From a virus: a DNA stretch of 22,724 nucleotides. Shown here piece after piece: positions 8,561 to 14,189 of the stretch (its first letter is position 1; every line of letters begins with the position of its first letter). The translations under genes were made by a program, and so were the position numbers. Below the pieces are notes generated by a model that saw only the letters and a program-made list of their open reading frames with translations, had not been told where the DNA came from and made no database searches. Location: IMG/VR virus record IMGVR_UViG_3300020477_000143, positions 1 through 22,724 of that record. One strand, 5' to 3'.

Positions 8561-8827
8561 CTACAGAATCCCTTTCCATGTCTGATCGCGTGCAACCGTC
8601 TGGACACGCTTCGGATCGAGACGAAGCCACGCACACCACAGCACTAACCGGTCATTGGTCAGATCAGAGACAAATCGTTTCGCGGTACGCAAGGTATACG
8701 CATCATACACCTGTGTCGCTCGATGCCCTTCGTTAATAGGCCGTCCTTTGTCCGATCTGGCTAAATCCTTAATCGCACGGCTAATGACATGCAACGCTAA
8801 TTTTCGATACCCCTCGTCATCGACCAC
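8561..8827 (-). CDS. Small conserved phage protein before TerL
   Basis: 88 residues, with a GTG start at 8827 that lies inside the preceding 22-codon gene (overlapping its stop region), and GGCGGAAG about 10 nt upstream. The N-terminal half is helical (YRKLALHVISRAIKDLAR). The C-terminal half (AKRFVSDLTNDRLVLWCAW, then LRLDPKRVQTVARD) resembles a helix-turn-helix ending in an LGLDP-type turn. I recall this pattern in small phage proteins near terminase genes, but no reaction is established to my knowledge. A DNA-binding role in packaging is a reasonable inference from the fold pattern and location. Its stop TAG touches the TerL ATG. Confidence 0.62.
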   Translation of the reverse strand: MVDDEGYRKLALHVISRAIKDLARSDKGRPINEGHRATQVYDAYTLRTAKRFVSDLTNDRLVLWCAWLRLDPKRVQTVARDQTWKGIL

Positions 8828-8885
8828 CGCGTAAAATCACTTCCGCCGCCAGACACGCTTCACACTGACACTCGTCATTCGCCAT
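8817..8885 (-). CDS. 22-residue Cys-motif micro-gene between terminase genes
   Basis: A 22-codon frame starts with ATG at 8885, overlapping the stop of the small terminase gene as TAATG. It ends in a TGA at 8817-8819 that lies inside the start of the following gene (GTG at 8827). The peptide opens MANDECQCEACLAAEV, with a CxCxxC motif in its first ten residues. Both junctions have the tight overlap seen throughout this operon, and without this frame there would be a lone 57-nt gap in an otherwise gapless block. Three cysteines alone cannot form a full zinc finger, so it might bind metal as a dimer or with a partner. It could also be only a coupling device that carries ribosomes to the next gene. 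Confidence 0.42.
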   Translation of the reverse strand: MANDECQCEACLAAEVILRGGR

Positions 8886-9322
8886 TAGTTCGCTTTCCCC
8901 TGCTGCTCATACCGTTGCAGTAAATCATGGTAAAACGACGCCAACGGAGACTCTTTCCCCGCCATCCCCGCCACTTTCGCCTCAATCGACTGCCGACAGG
9001 TATCCGATTTCAGCTTCTCGCCACCCTCGCACTCCGCATAATTCGTCGTCCACAAAAAATACGCCATCTCGTTGTAATGCTTCTTCAACGACACATCCAG
9101 CCGCTGCTCATCCGTCATCTTGTGCCACGGCTCATTCCCCATCGCCTTCCGTAACGCCGCCTGGACTTCCTTCTGCTGCGGCCACCGCTCCTCACACAGA
9201 AGCAACACCTCCTCCGGCATCTCCACATCCCAGAAATACCGCACCACCTCCGCCACCGGCGCACCCGACATCACCATCGTGGCAAATTGATCAGCTTCCG
9301 TCTTTGTTAGTCGTCGATCCAT
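8885..9322 (-). CDS. Terminase small subunit-like protein
   Basis: 145 residues, mostly helical. The N-terminus (RLTKTEADQFATMVMSGAP then AEVVRYF) looks like a compact helix-turn-helix. The C-terminal half (HYNEMAYFLWTTNYAE, then a Lys/Cys/Arg stretch, and AGMAGKESPLASFYHDLL) resembles the oligomerisation half of phage small-terminase-like proteins. Small subunits recognise the packaging site and regulate TerL. It sits two small genes upstream of TerL in transcription order, as expected. The ATG at 9322 lies within the end of the XRE-like gene (32-nt overlap) with a weak GGTGA ahead. The family identification is from memory and position; no diagnostic residue is available. Confidence 0.6.
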   Translation of the reverse strand: MDRRLTKTEADQFATMVMSGAPVAEVVRYFWDVEMPEEVLLLCEERWPQQKEVQAALRKAMGNEPWHKMTDEQRLDVSLKKHYNEMAYFLWTTNYAECEGGEKLKSDTCRQSIEAKVAGMAGKESPLASFYHDLLQRYEQQGKAN

Positions 9323-9662
9323 ACGTCATCACCGCCGTTCGACCCGCTCTGGCCGATTCAGGAAATCGTAACGTGACCTCACACCCACACGCTTCCGCAT
9401 ACCGCAAAAACCACCGCATCGTACTCGTCCCACCGACCCCACGCTTTCGGTAGAAATACTGATGAATCGCATTCGGCACCACCCCCATCCGATACGCCAA
9501 CACCGGAACCGTTAACCCCGACCTCGACTTCATCTCCTGCAATAACGCCCCAAACGCCGACGGATCTTCAGCCAACGCATACGTCATCTCAGCCTCAGAT
9601 TTCGACGCCGCACGGCGAGGACGACTCGATAACCCCACAAACCCAATATCAGGCTTTTTCAT
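9291..9662 (-). CDS. XRE-like helix-turn-helix regulator
   Basis: About 123 residues from the ATG at 9662; a GTG two codons earlier (9668) is an alternative. The N-terminus is short and basic (SSRPRRAASKSE). The middle, about residues 35-75, reads FGALLQEMKSRSGLTVPVLA, then YRMGVVPNAIHQYFYRKRG, and this matches the five-helix DNA-binding fold of Cro/CI-like regulators. The last part (MRWFLRYAEACGCEVTLRF) resembles the usual 'column' helix followed by a strand. It is the first gene of the leftward block and faces the divergent control region with its repeats, so it is a candidate for the protein that binds there and sets the early/late balance. Confidence 0.68.
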   Translation of the reverse strand: MKKPDIGFVGLSSRPRRAASKSEAEMTYALAEDPSAFGALLQEMKSRSGLTVPVLAYRMGVVPNAIHQYFYRKRGVGGTSTMRWFLRYAEACGCEVTLRFPESARAGRTAVMTYGSTTNKDGS

Positions 9663-9723
9663 CCACACATCTTACAGTAGGGTCATAAAATAAGACAACA
9701 TCTCTCCACTTCGTAGAAAGGAA

Positions 9724-9768
9724 CCCCCCCCTGGCCCGCATCGCAGGGTCAAAACCCCCCTCCCCCCC
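9724..9768 (-). other. G-run cluster (potential G-quadruplex on minus strand)
   Basis: The plus strand has runs of eight C (9724-9731), three C (9735-9737), six C (9755-9760) and seven C (9762-9768). On the minus strand these give four G-tracts, about 60-105 nt upstream of the regulator gene, that could form an intramolecular quadruplex in DNA or in a leftward leader RNA. Long homopolymers are also error-prone in sequencing, so exact lengths are uncertain. Confidence 0.4.
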
Positions 9769-9875
9769 ATATCGCAGGGTGCATACAGAAAACGTCAATG
9801 TTTATAGGGGTTAGCGAGTAGGCGGTTACAGCATATCGCAGCTTGGAGACTTGGCTATTCCTGATATCGCAGGGT
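9740..9875 (+). repeat. Four helically phased ATCGCAG(GGT) direct repeats
   Basis: Copies begin at 9740, 9771, 9835 and 9866. Three read ATCGCAGGGT and the third reads ATCGCAGCTT. Start-to-start distances are 31, 64 and 31 bp, close to three, six and three turns of B-DNA, so all copies face the same side of the helix. This spacing suggests a cooperative protein-binding array, such as operators or iterons. Confidence 0.6.
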
Positions 9876-10146
9876 CGGCAGTTTACCCTTGTATTCATTG
9901 GGCGCATTACTGCGGATATGGATTGATAGCCGCTGGTCAAGTATTGCTAGTTGGCTGTGGACGTTTGCACGTATGCGGTAGTCGCTAGCACACTATGTAA
10001 TTGCTTGCCGGATTAGTGGATTTAGTCGGCTAATTGACGGTAATATATAACCGGTTACAGAAAGATAGATCCGTTTACGGCTGTTAGCCGTCTAAAGGAA
10101 TAGAACGTAAACAGATACACAACTACATGAGATAAGGAATAAAGGC

Positions 10147-10536
10147 ATGACTAAAACATACGAAAGCTACAGATGCGACCAAGCCTATAACAAAGAATAC
10201 CTACGGTTTTACCTCTGCAAGGTGCTGATCTTTTTTGGTGCGTTTTTTGTCGGAGGTGTAGCTGTGGTGTGCACTGAAATAGCGATCAGCTACGTCAACG
10301 AATACTGGCACCTGGTACCACAAGATCCGACTTCGTTGCTACCGTGGCGTGATGAGCGTGTGATCTTTCTGATACATCCTGTACTCCAGATAGCCGGATC
10401 GATTGCAGCGGTGATCTGTTGGTTCCATATCTCGGTTATGGCGTACGACATCAACCTAGATCACCATGAGTACAGGTGTAGTCAGATCCGTGAAATTAGG
10501 TCACGGCTACGCTTGAATCCTGCCAAAGAATACTAG
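10147..10536 (+). CDS. Two-helix membrane protein of unknown function
   Basis: 129 residues, the first gene of the rightward block, with AAGGAATAAAGG just before the ATG. Two hydrophobic segments are visible, about residues 22-50 (FYLCKVLIFFGAFFVGGVAV onwards) and 72-98 (VIFLIHPVLQIAGSIAAVI), joined by a 20-residue polar loop (YWHLVPQDPTSLLPWRDE). The basic C-terminus (REIRSRLRLNPAKEY) suggests a cytoplasmic tail. I do not recognise the family. Being first in the block and membrane-bound, it could act early on the host envelope, for example in superinfection exclusion or inhibition of a host membrane process, but this is inference only. Confidence 0.65.
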   Translation: MTKTYESYRCDQAYNKEYLRFYLCKVLIFFGAFFVGGVAVVCTEIAISYVNEYWHLVPQDPTSLLPWRDERVIFLIHPVLQIAGSIAAVICWFHISVMAYDINLDHHEYRCSQIREIRSRLRLNPAKEY

Positions 10537-10580
10537 GTTGTATGTAGTGGCTAGGGCATAGTTTAGACTGTGCCTCGGCT

Positions 10581-10595
10581 AGTGCATATCGCACT
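10581..10595 (+). promoter_or_regulatory. Perfect inverted repeat before small early gene
   Basis: AGTGC-ATATC-GCACT is a 5-bp stem with a 5-nt loop, 5 nt before the ribosome-binding leader of the next gene. The centre ATATCGCA resembles the ATATCGCAG repeats of the divergent region (for example 9833-9841). It may be an operator half or an RNA hairpin that limits access to the ribosome-binding site. Confidence 0.4.
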
Positions 10596-10611
10596 ATTGA
10601 AAGGACTAGAC

Positions 10612-10812
10612 ATGACTGTAAAAACGTTCAAGCGTAACCGCACGAATGCGGCTGATAGCCTATCGAACTTGGCGAGTTTAGTAGGTTTCTGTACTGGTAA
10701 CTTTGCCGATCCGAAAACACGCCAAGAAGAGATCAAAAAGTTTGTAAAAGCCGAACGTCAACGCGACCATGCTGCACGCGTACGCGTTAACGAATGGCGT
10801 AACAGTCAGTAG
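10612..10812 (+). CDS. Small basic protein of unknown function
   Basis: 66 residues from the ATG at 10612. This start was chosen because AAAGGACTAGA ends 1 nt before it; an upstream in-frame ATG at 10570 would run through the hairpin at 10581. The protein is basic and probably helical throughout (MTVKTFKRNRTNAADSLSN, then KTRQEEIKKFVKAERQRDHA). No cysteine pair or enzyme motif is present, apart from one Cys in VGFCTGNF. Such small charged early phage proteins often bind host proteins or nucleic acid, but nothing specific can be said. The gene is followed at once by a nested hairpin. Confidence 0.6.
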   Translation: MTVKTFKRNRTNAADSLSNLASLVGFCTGNFADPKTRQEEIKKFVKAERQRDHAARVRVNEWRNSQ

Positions 10813-10855
10813 TAGGTAGCGCACAGCATTGCGCTGTGCGTGTCCTAGTGCCTAC
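10812..10855 (+). ncRNA. Nested hairpin element, copy 1
   Basis: The inner stem is CGCACAGC (10820-10827) with GCTGTGCG (10833-10840) and a 5-nt loop. The outer stem is GTAGGTA (10812-10818) with TGCCTAC (10849-10855), one pair being a G-U wobble. No U-run follows, so it is not a plain intrinsic terminator. Its outer arms and the GCAC at the base of the inner stem resemble those of the element at 13067-13119, which suggests a repeated cis-acting RNA or DNA module between early genes. Confidence 0.55.
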
Positions 10856-10896
10856 TGTGGGCGCTGTCGTGAGTATTAAAGATAGGACTAGACAAC

Positions 10897-11217
10897 ATGA
10901 CTAATAAAGAACAGCTGACAATCAAACTCGAAGTAGCAAAGATCGCTAAGTCTGATACAGCCAAAGTCAACATTAAGCTTGGCGACTATCCAGCAGTGGC
11001 CGATCATAATGTAGTGATCGATCTGACAAACAAAGATAAAGCGACTTTATCATCATCTATGCTTGATCTAAGTCAAGTTAAAACGGATACGCTGATCGCG
11101 GCCATTACGACGTTGTCAAGCTTAATCGTCGCTATCACGGCGACACTTGAAGAACAACGAGAAGAACAACTAGATCGTGAATCTATTGCCCTGAAAAGCA
11201 TCGACGCGGCGAGCTAA
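10897..11217 (+). CDS. Small acidic helical protein of unknown function
   Basis: 106 residues, with ATAGGACTAGA ending 4 nt before the ATG. The N-terminal half alternates Lys/Asp with hydrophobics (AKVNIKLGDYPAVADHNVVI) and looks like beta strands. The C-terminal half (LIAAITTLSSLIVAITATL then EEQREEQLDRES) is a long amphipathic helix, hydrophobic enough to be a coiled coil but broken by Thr and Ser, so probably not a true membrane anchor. I do not recognise it. It is the last gene before the terminator at 11236-11270, so it ends a small early transcription unit. Confidence 0.62.
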   Translation: MTNKEQLTIKLEVAKIAKSDTAKVNIKLGDYPAVADHNVVIDLTNKDKATLSSSMLDLSQVKTDTLIAAITTLSSLIVAITATLEEQREEQLDRESIALKSIDAAS

Positions 11218-11235
11218 CCTACCTTAGCACCATAC

Positions 11236-11270
11236 AAGCCCGCTGGCGGCCTGCTGGCGGGCTTTCCTTT
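11236..11270 (+). terminator. Intrinsic terminator after early unit 1
   Basis: AAGCCCGC (11236-11243) pairs with GCGGGCTT (11257-11264). The stem is extended inward by two wobble and two G-C pairs, and a T-rich tract (TTTCCTTT) follows. It lies 19 nt after the stop of the 106-residue protein. Confidence 0.7.
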
Positions 11271-11301
11271 ACCCTTACAAACTTTCAACGGTTGAAACAA
11301 T

Positions 11302-12081
11302 ATGGCAAGCACACTCTTATACAGAGGTACATCTAAAAATCGACTTTTTAACAGTTCGATAGATGTAGCGATATCTGGACTCGATACACCGTCAGCTAAT
11401 CCTAAGACGGGCATTATGTCGCAGTTGTGGATAATGGTCACTGGTATGACACCGAAACAGGCACAGCATAGCGGCGATGATGCCGCAGTTTGTGGCGGTA
11501 ATAAAGATAAAGGCGGTTGTGTACATCGGCCAATGAACGCTACGCCTGGAACGGATAACCCAGACGACGCCACCTGCTACGTAAGGACGCAGCAAGGGCC
11601 GCTGGCAGTACACAAGGCAATCAAAGATCAACAGCCGCAAGTATTAGACGCTAGACAAAGGGCAATGGTAGCGGCTAGGGGCTTGCGGCTAGGTGCCTAC
11701 GGCGATCCGGCGATGATACCGCTGGCACTGCTTAAGAAGCTCGTAAGCTATGCGCGGCTGTTACGGCCATTTAACCATACTGGCTACACAGCACAGTGGA
11801 GTAATAGCGCAATACCCTCACAGCATCGCAAGGCGTTACAGGCGTTTTGTATGGCGTCAGTAGCCAGTCCACAACAGGCACAGCGTGCAGCTGATCAGGG
11901 TTGGCGGTATTACAGAATTAGACAGCGCAAAACCGATCCGATCTTACCAGCTGAGATCATCTGTCCTAACGAAACGATAGGTATTACCTGTAGCCAGTGC
12001 CTACTATGCGACGGCAACAGATCAGACAGCGATAAACGTAAACACGTAGTAATAACGAACACGTTTACGAAGTCTAAATAG
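11302..12081 (+). CDS. Conserved Cys-rich phage protein (DUF7227-like, from memory)
   Basis: 259 residues with eight cysteines: C64 and C73 in a VCGGNKDKGGC loop, C92, C183 in FCMASV, C221, and the cluster C230-x2-C233-x2-C236 near the C-terminus. The segment RLGAYGDPAMIP (129-140), the GYTAQW motif (161-166) and WRYYRIR (201-207) match a family widespread in phages and plasmids that I recall as DUF7227. Its biochemical role is not known to me. The cysteines look like ligands for zinc or an iron-sulfur cluster. The start is not certain: no good ribosome-binding site precedes the ATG at 11302, and the conserved part begins near residue 35. It stands alone after a terminator, so it may have its own promoter. 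Confidence 0.68.
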   Translation: MASTLLYRGTSKNRLFNSSIDVAISGLDTPSANPKTGIMSQLWIMVTGMTPKQAQHSGDDAAVCGGNKDKGGCVHRPMNATPGTDNPDDATCYVRTQQGPLAVHKAIKDQQPQVLDARQRAMVAARGLRLGAYGDPAMIPLALLKKLVSYARLLRPFNHTGYTAQWSNSAIPSQHRKALQAFCMASVASPQQAQRAADQGWRYYRIRQRKTDPILPAEIICPNETIGITCSQCLLCDGNRSDSDKRKHVVITNTFTKSK

Positions 12082-12258
12082 ACAGGTACTAGACTATGCG
12101 ACTGGTGGAGATCGTCGCGCTACGGGCCTGTGAGAGGCTCCGATCAGCCAGAATGGGGGTGATTAGGCAGTAATCGAGCCGTTATGCATAGAATCGAGCG
12201 ATATGCCACGAGCCATTGACGAGCGAGTGGTTACTACTTTATTTAAAGGAATAGATAC
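12082..12258 (+). promoter_or_regulatory. Long leader with direct repeats before DUF932-like gene
   Basis: This 177-nt gap holds two direct copies of AATCGAGC (12172-12179 and 12192-12199, 20 bp apart), each followed by a TATGC. It also has two small hairpins (GCGAC/GTCGC near 12099 and GGGCCT/AGGCTC near 12124), and a TTGACG at 12216-12221. The TTGACG would place a transcription start too close to the ATG to be a normal promoter for that gene. The gap ends with AAAGGAATAGA, 3 nt before the ATG. No tRNA-like fold is seen. Confidence 0.4.
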
Positions 12259-13062
12259 ATGAACGTAAGTACAGATACCAGAGCTGCTAACCGAGCGGGT
12301 TTAACCGGTGTCAGGTTAGTGACTATGAACGAGCTACACGAGCTACCAGATCCACTGCCACTCCCAACGAGTGATGGTCGGTTTAGACACCATAAGCCAG
12401 TGCGACACGATACCCTGGTGACAGCGTTAGCGGAAGCGGTCACGTCTGCGGGATGGGATATTACCGAAACCTATCACGGGCTAGCCGCTAAGGATAAAGC
12501 GTTGTTTGGCGTGCTGAAGCTCCGAGGGGACTGGGAGCGGGGCGACTCTCAGCCGGTACTGGGCTTCCGGTCAAGCGTTGACAAGAGCGTAGCCATTAAA
12601 GGTGTCGCAGGTGCCTCAGTGTTCGTCTGTAGCAATCTCTGTATGGCAGGGGATGAGTTTGTCTTTGGGCATAAGTCAACGACAAACTTACAACTGCCGA
12701 GTATGTTGGGACGGGGGTTACAGACTTTCCGTAGGCAGTCGAACGGACTCCAACGGGATATCCGCTTTATGGAGAATCTACAGCTACAGGATCGGGACGC
12801 TAAGATTGAGATCCATGATCTGTTTAAGGCAAAGGTACTTCCGGCAAAGCTCTTCTTGCCGGTGTCCGATCACTACTTTGCCAGACAGACCGACGACTGT
12901 CGGCCACGTAGCGTCTGGGGTCTGAATAATGCCTGTACTCGGGCGATTCAGTCCACCAACAGCCCACAGGCACAGTTTAATCAGCAAGTGTCGGTCGGTC
13001 GGTACTTCAAGAATCGGATCAACAGGATGCAACAGTCCGGCCACCTGTACTCCGACAACTAG
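12259..13062 (+). CDS. DUF932-like phage/plasmid protein
   Basis: 267 residues, with AAAGGAATAGA ending 3 nt before the ATG. The signature region at about residues 85-145 reads GVLKLRGDWE, LGFRSSVDKSVAIKGVAGAS and VFVCSNLCMAGDEF. This matches DUF932 proteins, whose hallmark is an LGFRNS-D-S strand followed by a G-x-V-F-V-C-x-N motif. Members occur in phages and conjugative plasmids; their molecular function is not established to my knowledge. The N-terminus (about 1-45) is a divergent Pro/His-rich tail. The C-terminal part is helical and basic (GRYFKNRINRMQQ). It is followed by the nested hairpin at 13067. Cys124 and Cys128 in the core may be structural. Confidence 0.72.
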   Translation: MNVSTDTRAANRAGLTGVRLVTMNELHELPDPLPLPTSDGRFRHHKPVRHDTLVTALAEAVTSAGWDITETYHGLAAKDKALFGVLKLRGDWERGDSQPVLGFRSSVDKSVAIKGVAGASVFVCSNLCMAGDEFVFGHKSTTNLQLPSMLGRGLQTFRRQSNGLQRDIRFMENLQLQDRDAKIEIHDLFKAKVLPAKLFLPVSDHYFARQTDDCRPRSVWGLNNACTRAIQSTNSPQAQFNQQVSVGRYFKNRINRMQQSGHLYSDN

Positions 13063-13066
13063 GAAG

Positions 13067-13119
13067 GTAGGTGTTGCACGGGTACATCGCTCCGGCGGTG
13101 TACCCTCTGGAGCACCTAC
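13067..13119 (+). ncRNA. Nested hairpin element, copy 2 (very stable)
   Basis: The inner hairpin is an 11-bp stem: GGGTACA plus TCGC (13080-13090) pairs with GCGG plus TGTACCC (13095-13105). It has one U-G wobble and is closed by a TCCG tetraloop at 13091-13094. The outer stem is GTAGGTGTT (13067-13075) with AGCACCTAC (13111-13119), one wobble. No U-run follows. It fills almost the whole gap between two early genes and ends just 7 nt before the AAAGGATTAGA leader of the next gene, so it could control translation or mark an RNA-processing site. Confidence 0.62.
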
Positions 13120-13139
13120 GCTCCTGAAAGGATTAGATA

Positions 13140-13559
13140 ATGAGTGAGACACTTGAACCACACGTTGATAACTGTACCTGTACCTCGTGTGCTGACCGCC
13201 GCGACGACGACATGCAATTAACTACAATGACCGGATACCATGACCGTGTCTATACGGATGATCTCAATAGGCTACTTGCCTACTTGAGCCGCCAGTCCAC
13301 ATGGGTGTCTATGCGGGACATTGCACGTCAGTGCGATGGGCTTACCCTGAAGAGCGATAGGGCGATACGCGCTATGGCGGCGGCGTCAGACGGTCGGATT
13401 ATCTCCGGCCAGCGAGGCTACCGCCTCACGAGCCTTGCCAGCAAGGCTGAACGTGACCATGCGATAGCATGGTATACGTCGCAAGCGGCCAAGATGATAC
13501 GGAGAGCCGAGCGAGTCAGAGCTAGATCGAACGAACGACAGACACAACTGGTGTTCTAA
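13140..13559 (+). CDS. Winged-helix protein with N-terminal CxCxxC knuckle
   Basis: 139 residues, with AAAGGATTAGA 2 nt before the ATG. Residues 12-17 form CTCTSC, a CxCxxC motif also found in two other small proteins of this window. Residues about 43-98 (LNRLLAYLSRQSTWVSMRDI, ARQCDGLTLKSDRAIRAM, then DGRIISGQRGYRLTS) fit a winged helix: helix, helix-turn-helix, then a beta wing. The C-terminal tail is strongly basic (KMIRRAERVRARSNERQ). It is probably a DNA-binding regulator of early or replication genes. Similar wings occur in phage replication-accessory proteins that test whether a template is 'open', so a role other than repression is possible. Confidence 0.66.
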   Translation: MSETLEPHVDNCTCTSCADRRDDDMQLTTMTGYHDRVYTDDLNRLLAYLSRQSTWVSMRDIARQCDGLTLKSDRAIRAMAAASDGRIISGQRGYRLTSLASKAERDHAIAWYTSQAAKMIRRAERVRARSNERQTQLVF

Positions 13560-13590
13560 GAAACTTGGTACTACGAAGGAGAAACCACCC

Positions 13591-13860
13591 ATGCAATGGA
13601 GAGACTCGCTGAGTCGTTTGTTTGACCGGCGACAGAAATACCGTGAAGACCAAGGCGAATACCCAAGAATGACTAAAAAGTCGGGAGTCACTATCGAATG
13701 GACGGTAGTTGATATACATACCGCTAGGCAAGACCTCGGTCTACCCCAGTGGACTAACCAGCAAGCCCTAGAGTCTCTCACCAGGCTACGTGATGTTATT
13801 ACCGATAGGAGTATTGAGATAGGTTGGGATATTATTAAGGACGACATGAGAGTATCCTAA
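13591..13860 (+). CDS. Small hypothetical protein
   Basis: 89 residues, with GAAGGAGAAA about 8 nt before the ATG. An internal ATG at 13669 (MTKKSGVTIEW) could give a shorter form but lacks a clear ribosome-binding site. The N-terminus is basic (LSRLFDRRQKYRED). The rest contains a beta-like strand (GVTIEWTVVDIH) and helices (NQQALESLTRLRDVITDRS). No motif is recognised. It is the last gene before a strong terminator and therefore closes the early block that starts with the DUF932-like gene. Confidence 0.58.
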   Translation: MQWRDSLSRLFDRRQKYREDQGEYPRMTKKSGVTIEWTVVDIHTARQDLGLPQWTNQQALESLTRLRDVITDRSIEIGWDIIKDDMRVS

Positions 13861-13874
13861 ACACAGCGTATCTG

Positions 13875-13914
13875 AACCCCTGATCTATTGTGTATAGGTC
13901 AGGGGTTTTTTTTT
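13875..13914 (+). terminator. Strong intrinsic terminator
   Basis: AACCCCTGATCTAT (13875-13888) pairs with ATAGGTCAGGGGTT (13894-13907), a 14-bp stem with one G-U wobble and a 5-nt loop. A run of Ts to 13914 follows. It separates the early block from the lysis-like cassette. Confidence 0.9.
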
Positions 13915-13946
13915 GCCTGTTGGTACCGATCAGATAGACTCTGGTT

Positions 13947-14189
13947 ATGGTCATACAGGCTATCTGGCAGGAAGTAAAAACAACGCTACGGGAACTCCTC
14001 CCGTATGCCATGCTGGTTGCTCTTGGTGTAGCCGTGCTATCCCAACAGGAGCGACTAGTTAACGAGCGATTGGATGGACTCCGAGCGGAGATCTACGAGC
14101 AGACCGCCGTCCTGGAAGCCATTCGGGATCAACTACGAACGAGTGGTCTGGTCGTGCCGCCCTTTCGCACCACTCCGAGCGATGATTAA
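13947..14189 (+). CDS. Small membrane protein with coiled-coil tail (lysis cassette)
   Basis: 80 residues. One hydrophobic segment at about residues 18-32 (LLPYAMLVALGVAVLS) is followed by a long charged heptad-like helix (QERLVNERLDGLRAEIYEQ, then TAVLEAIRDQLRT) and a Pro-rich C-terminus. A single N-terminal anchor plus coiled coil, immediately before an endolysin gene, fits an i-spanin-like or holin-like lysis protein; the i-spanin idea matches the topology better. No ribosome-binding site precedes the ATG. A weak TTGCCT-16-TAGACT promoter-like pair at 13913-13940 would start transcription at or next to the ATG, so the mRNA could be leaderless. The gene overlaps the endolysin start by 8 nt. 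Confidence 0.55.
   Translation: MVIQAIWQEVKTTLRELLPYAMLVALGVAVLSQQERLVNERLDGLRAEIYEQTAVLEAIRDQLRTSGLVVPPFRTTPSDD

Larger units (their letters stand above)
9669..10146. promoter_or_regulatory. Divergent non-coding control region
   Basis: The 478 nt between the leftward and rightward genes hold no credible gene; the only longer frame on the minus strand is low complexity and spans the repeats. It contains four copies of an ATCGCAG repeat, C-runs on the plus strand, an AACCGGTT palindrome near 10049, a small hairpin ACGGC/GCCGT at 10077-10091, and a TTGACG at 10034-10039 without a convincing -10 partner at 16-18 nt. An orphan copy of the AAAGGAATAGA leader occurs at 10094-10104. Both transcription units must start in or near it, so it probably holds the main early promoter and operators, and it may hold a replication origin. 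Confidence 0.6.

Noticed and set aside
9740-9875. Phased repeats considered as a CRISPR array
   Set aside because: The repeat core is only about 10 bp, one copy diverges, spacing is 31/64/31, and there are no cas genes; operator or iteron array is more likely.
9749-9940. 63-codon minus-strand frame in the divergent region
   Set aside because: It runs through the repeats and C-runs, ends in a Gly run, and has no ribosome-binding site.
10034-10062. TTGACG as the -35 of an early promoter
   Set aside because: No -10-like hexamer at 16-18 nt downstream (ACAGAA or near), so no promoter is called although one probably lies in this region.
12216-12245. TTGACG-18-TATTTA as promoter of the DUF932-like gene
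   Set aside because: Transcription would start inside the ribosome-binding leader, leaving no usable site, and the -10 match is poor.
12082-12258. Possible tRNA gene in the leader
   Set aside because: No T-loop GTTCGANNC pattern and no cloverleaf-compatible arms were found; only short hairpins and direct repeats.
12784-13161. Minus-strand frame opposite the end of the DUF932-like gene
   Set aside because: It spans the nested hairpin and antisense coding sequence; no ribosome-binding site and no recognisable motif.
13386-13847. Minus-strand frame opposite the winged-helix and next small gene
   Set aside because: Ser/Leu/Cys-rich shadow frame spanning two genes and their gap, with no start signal.
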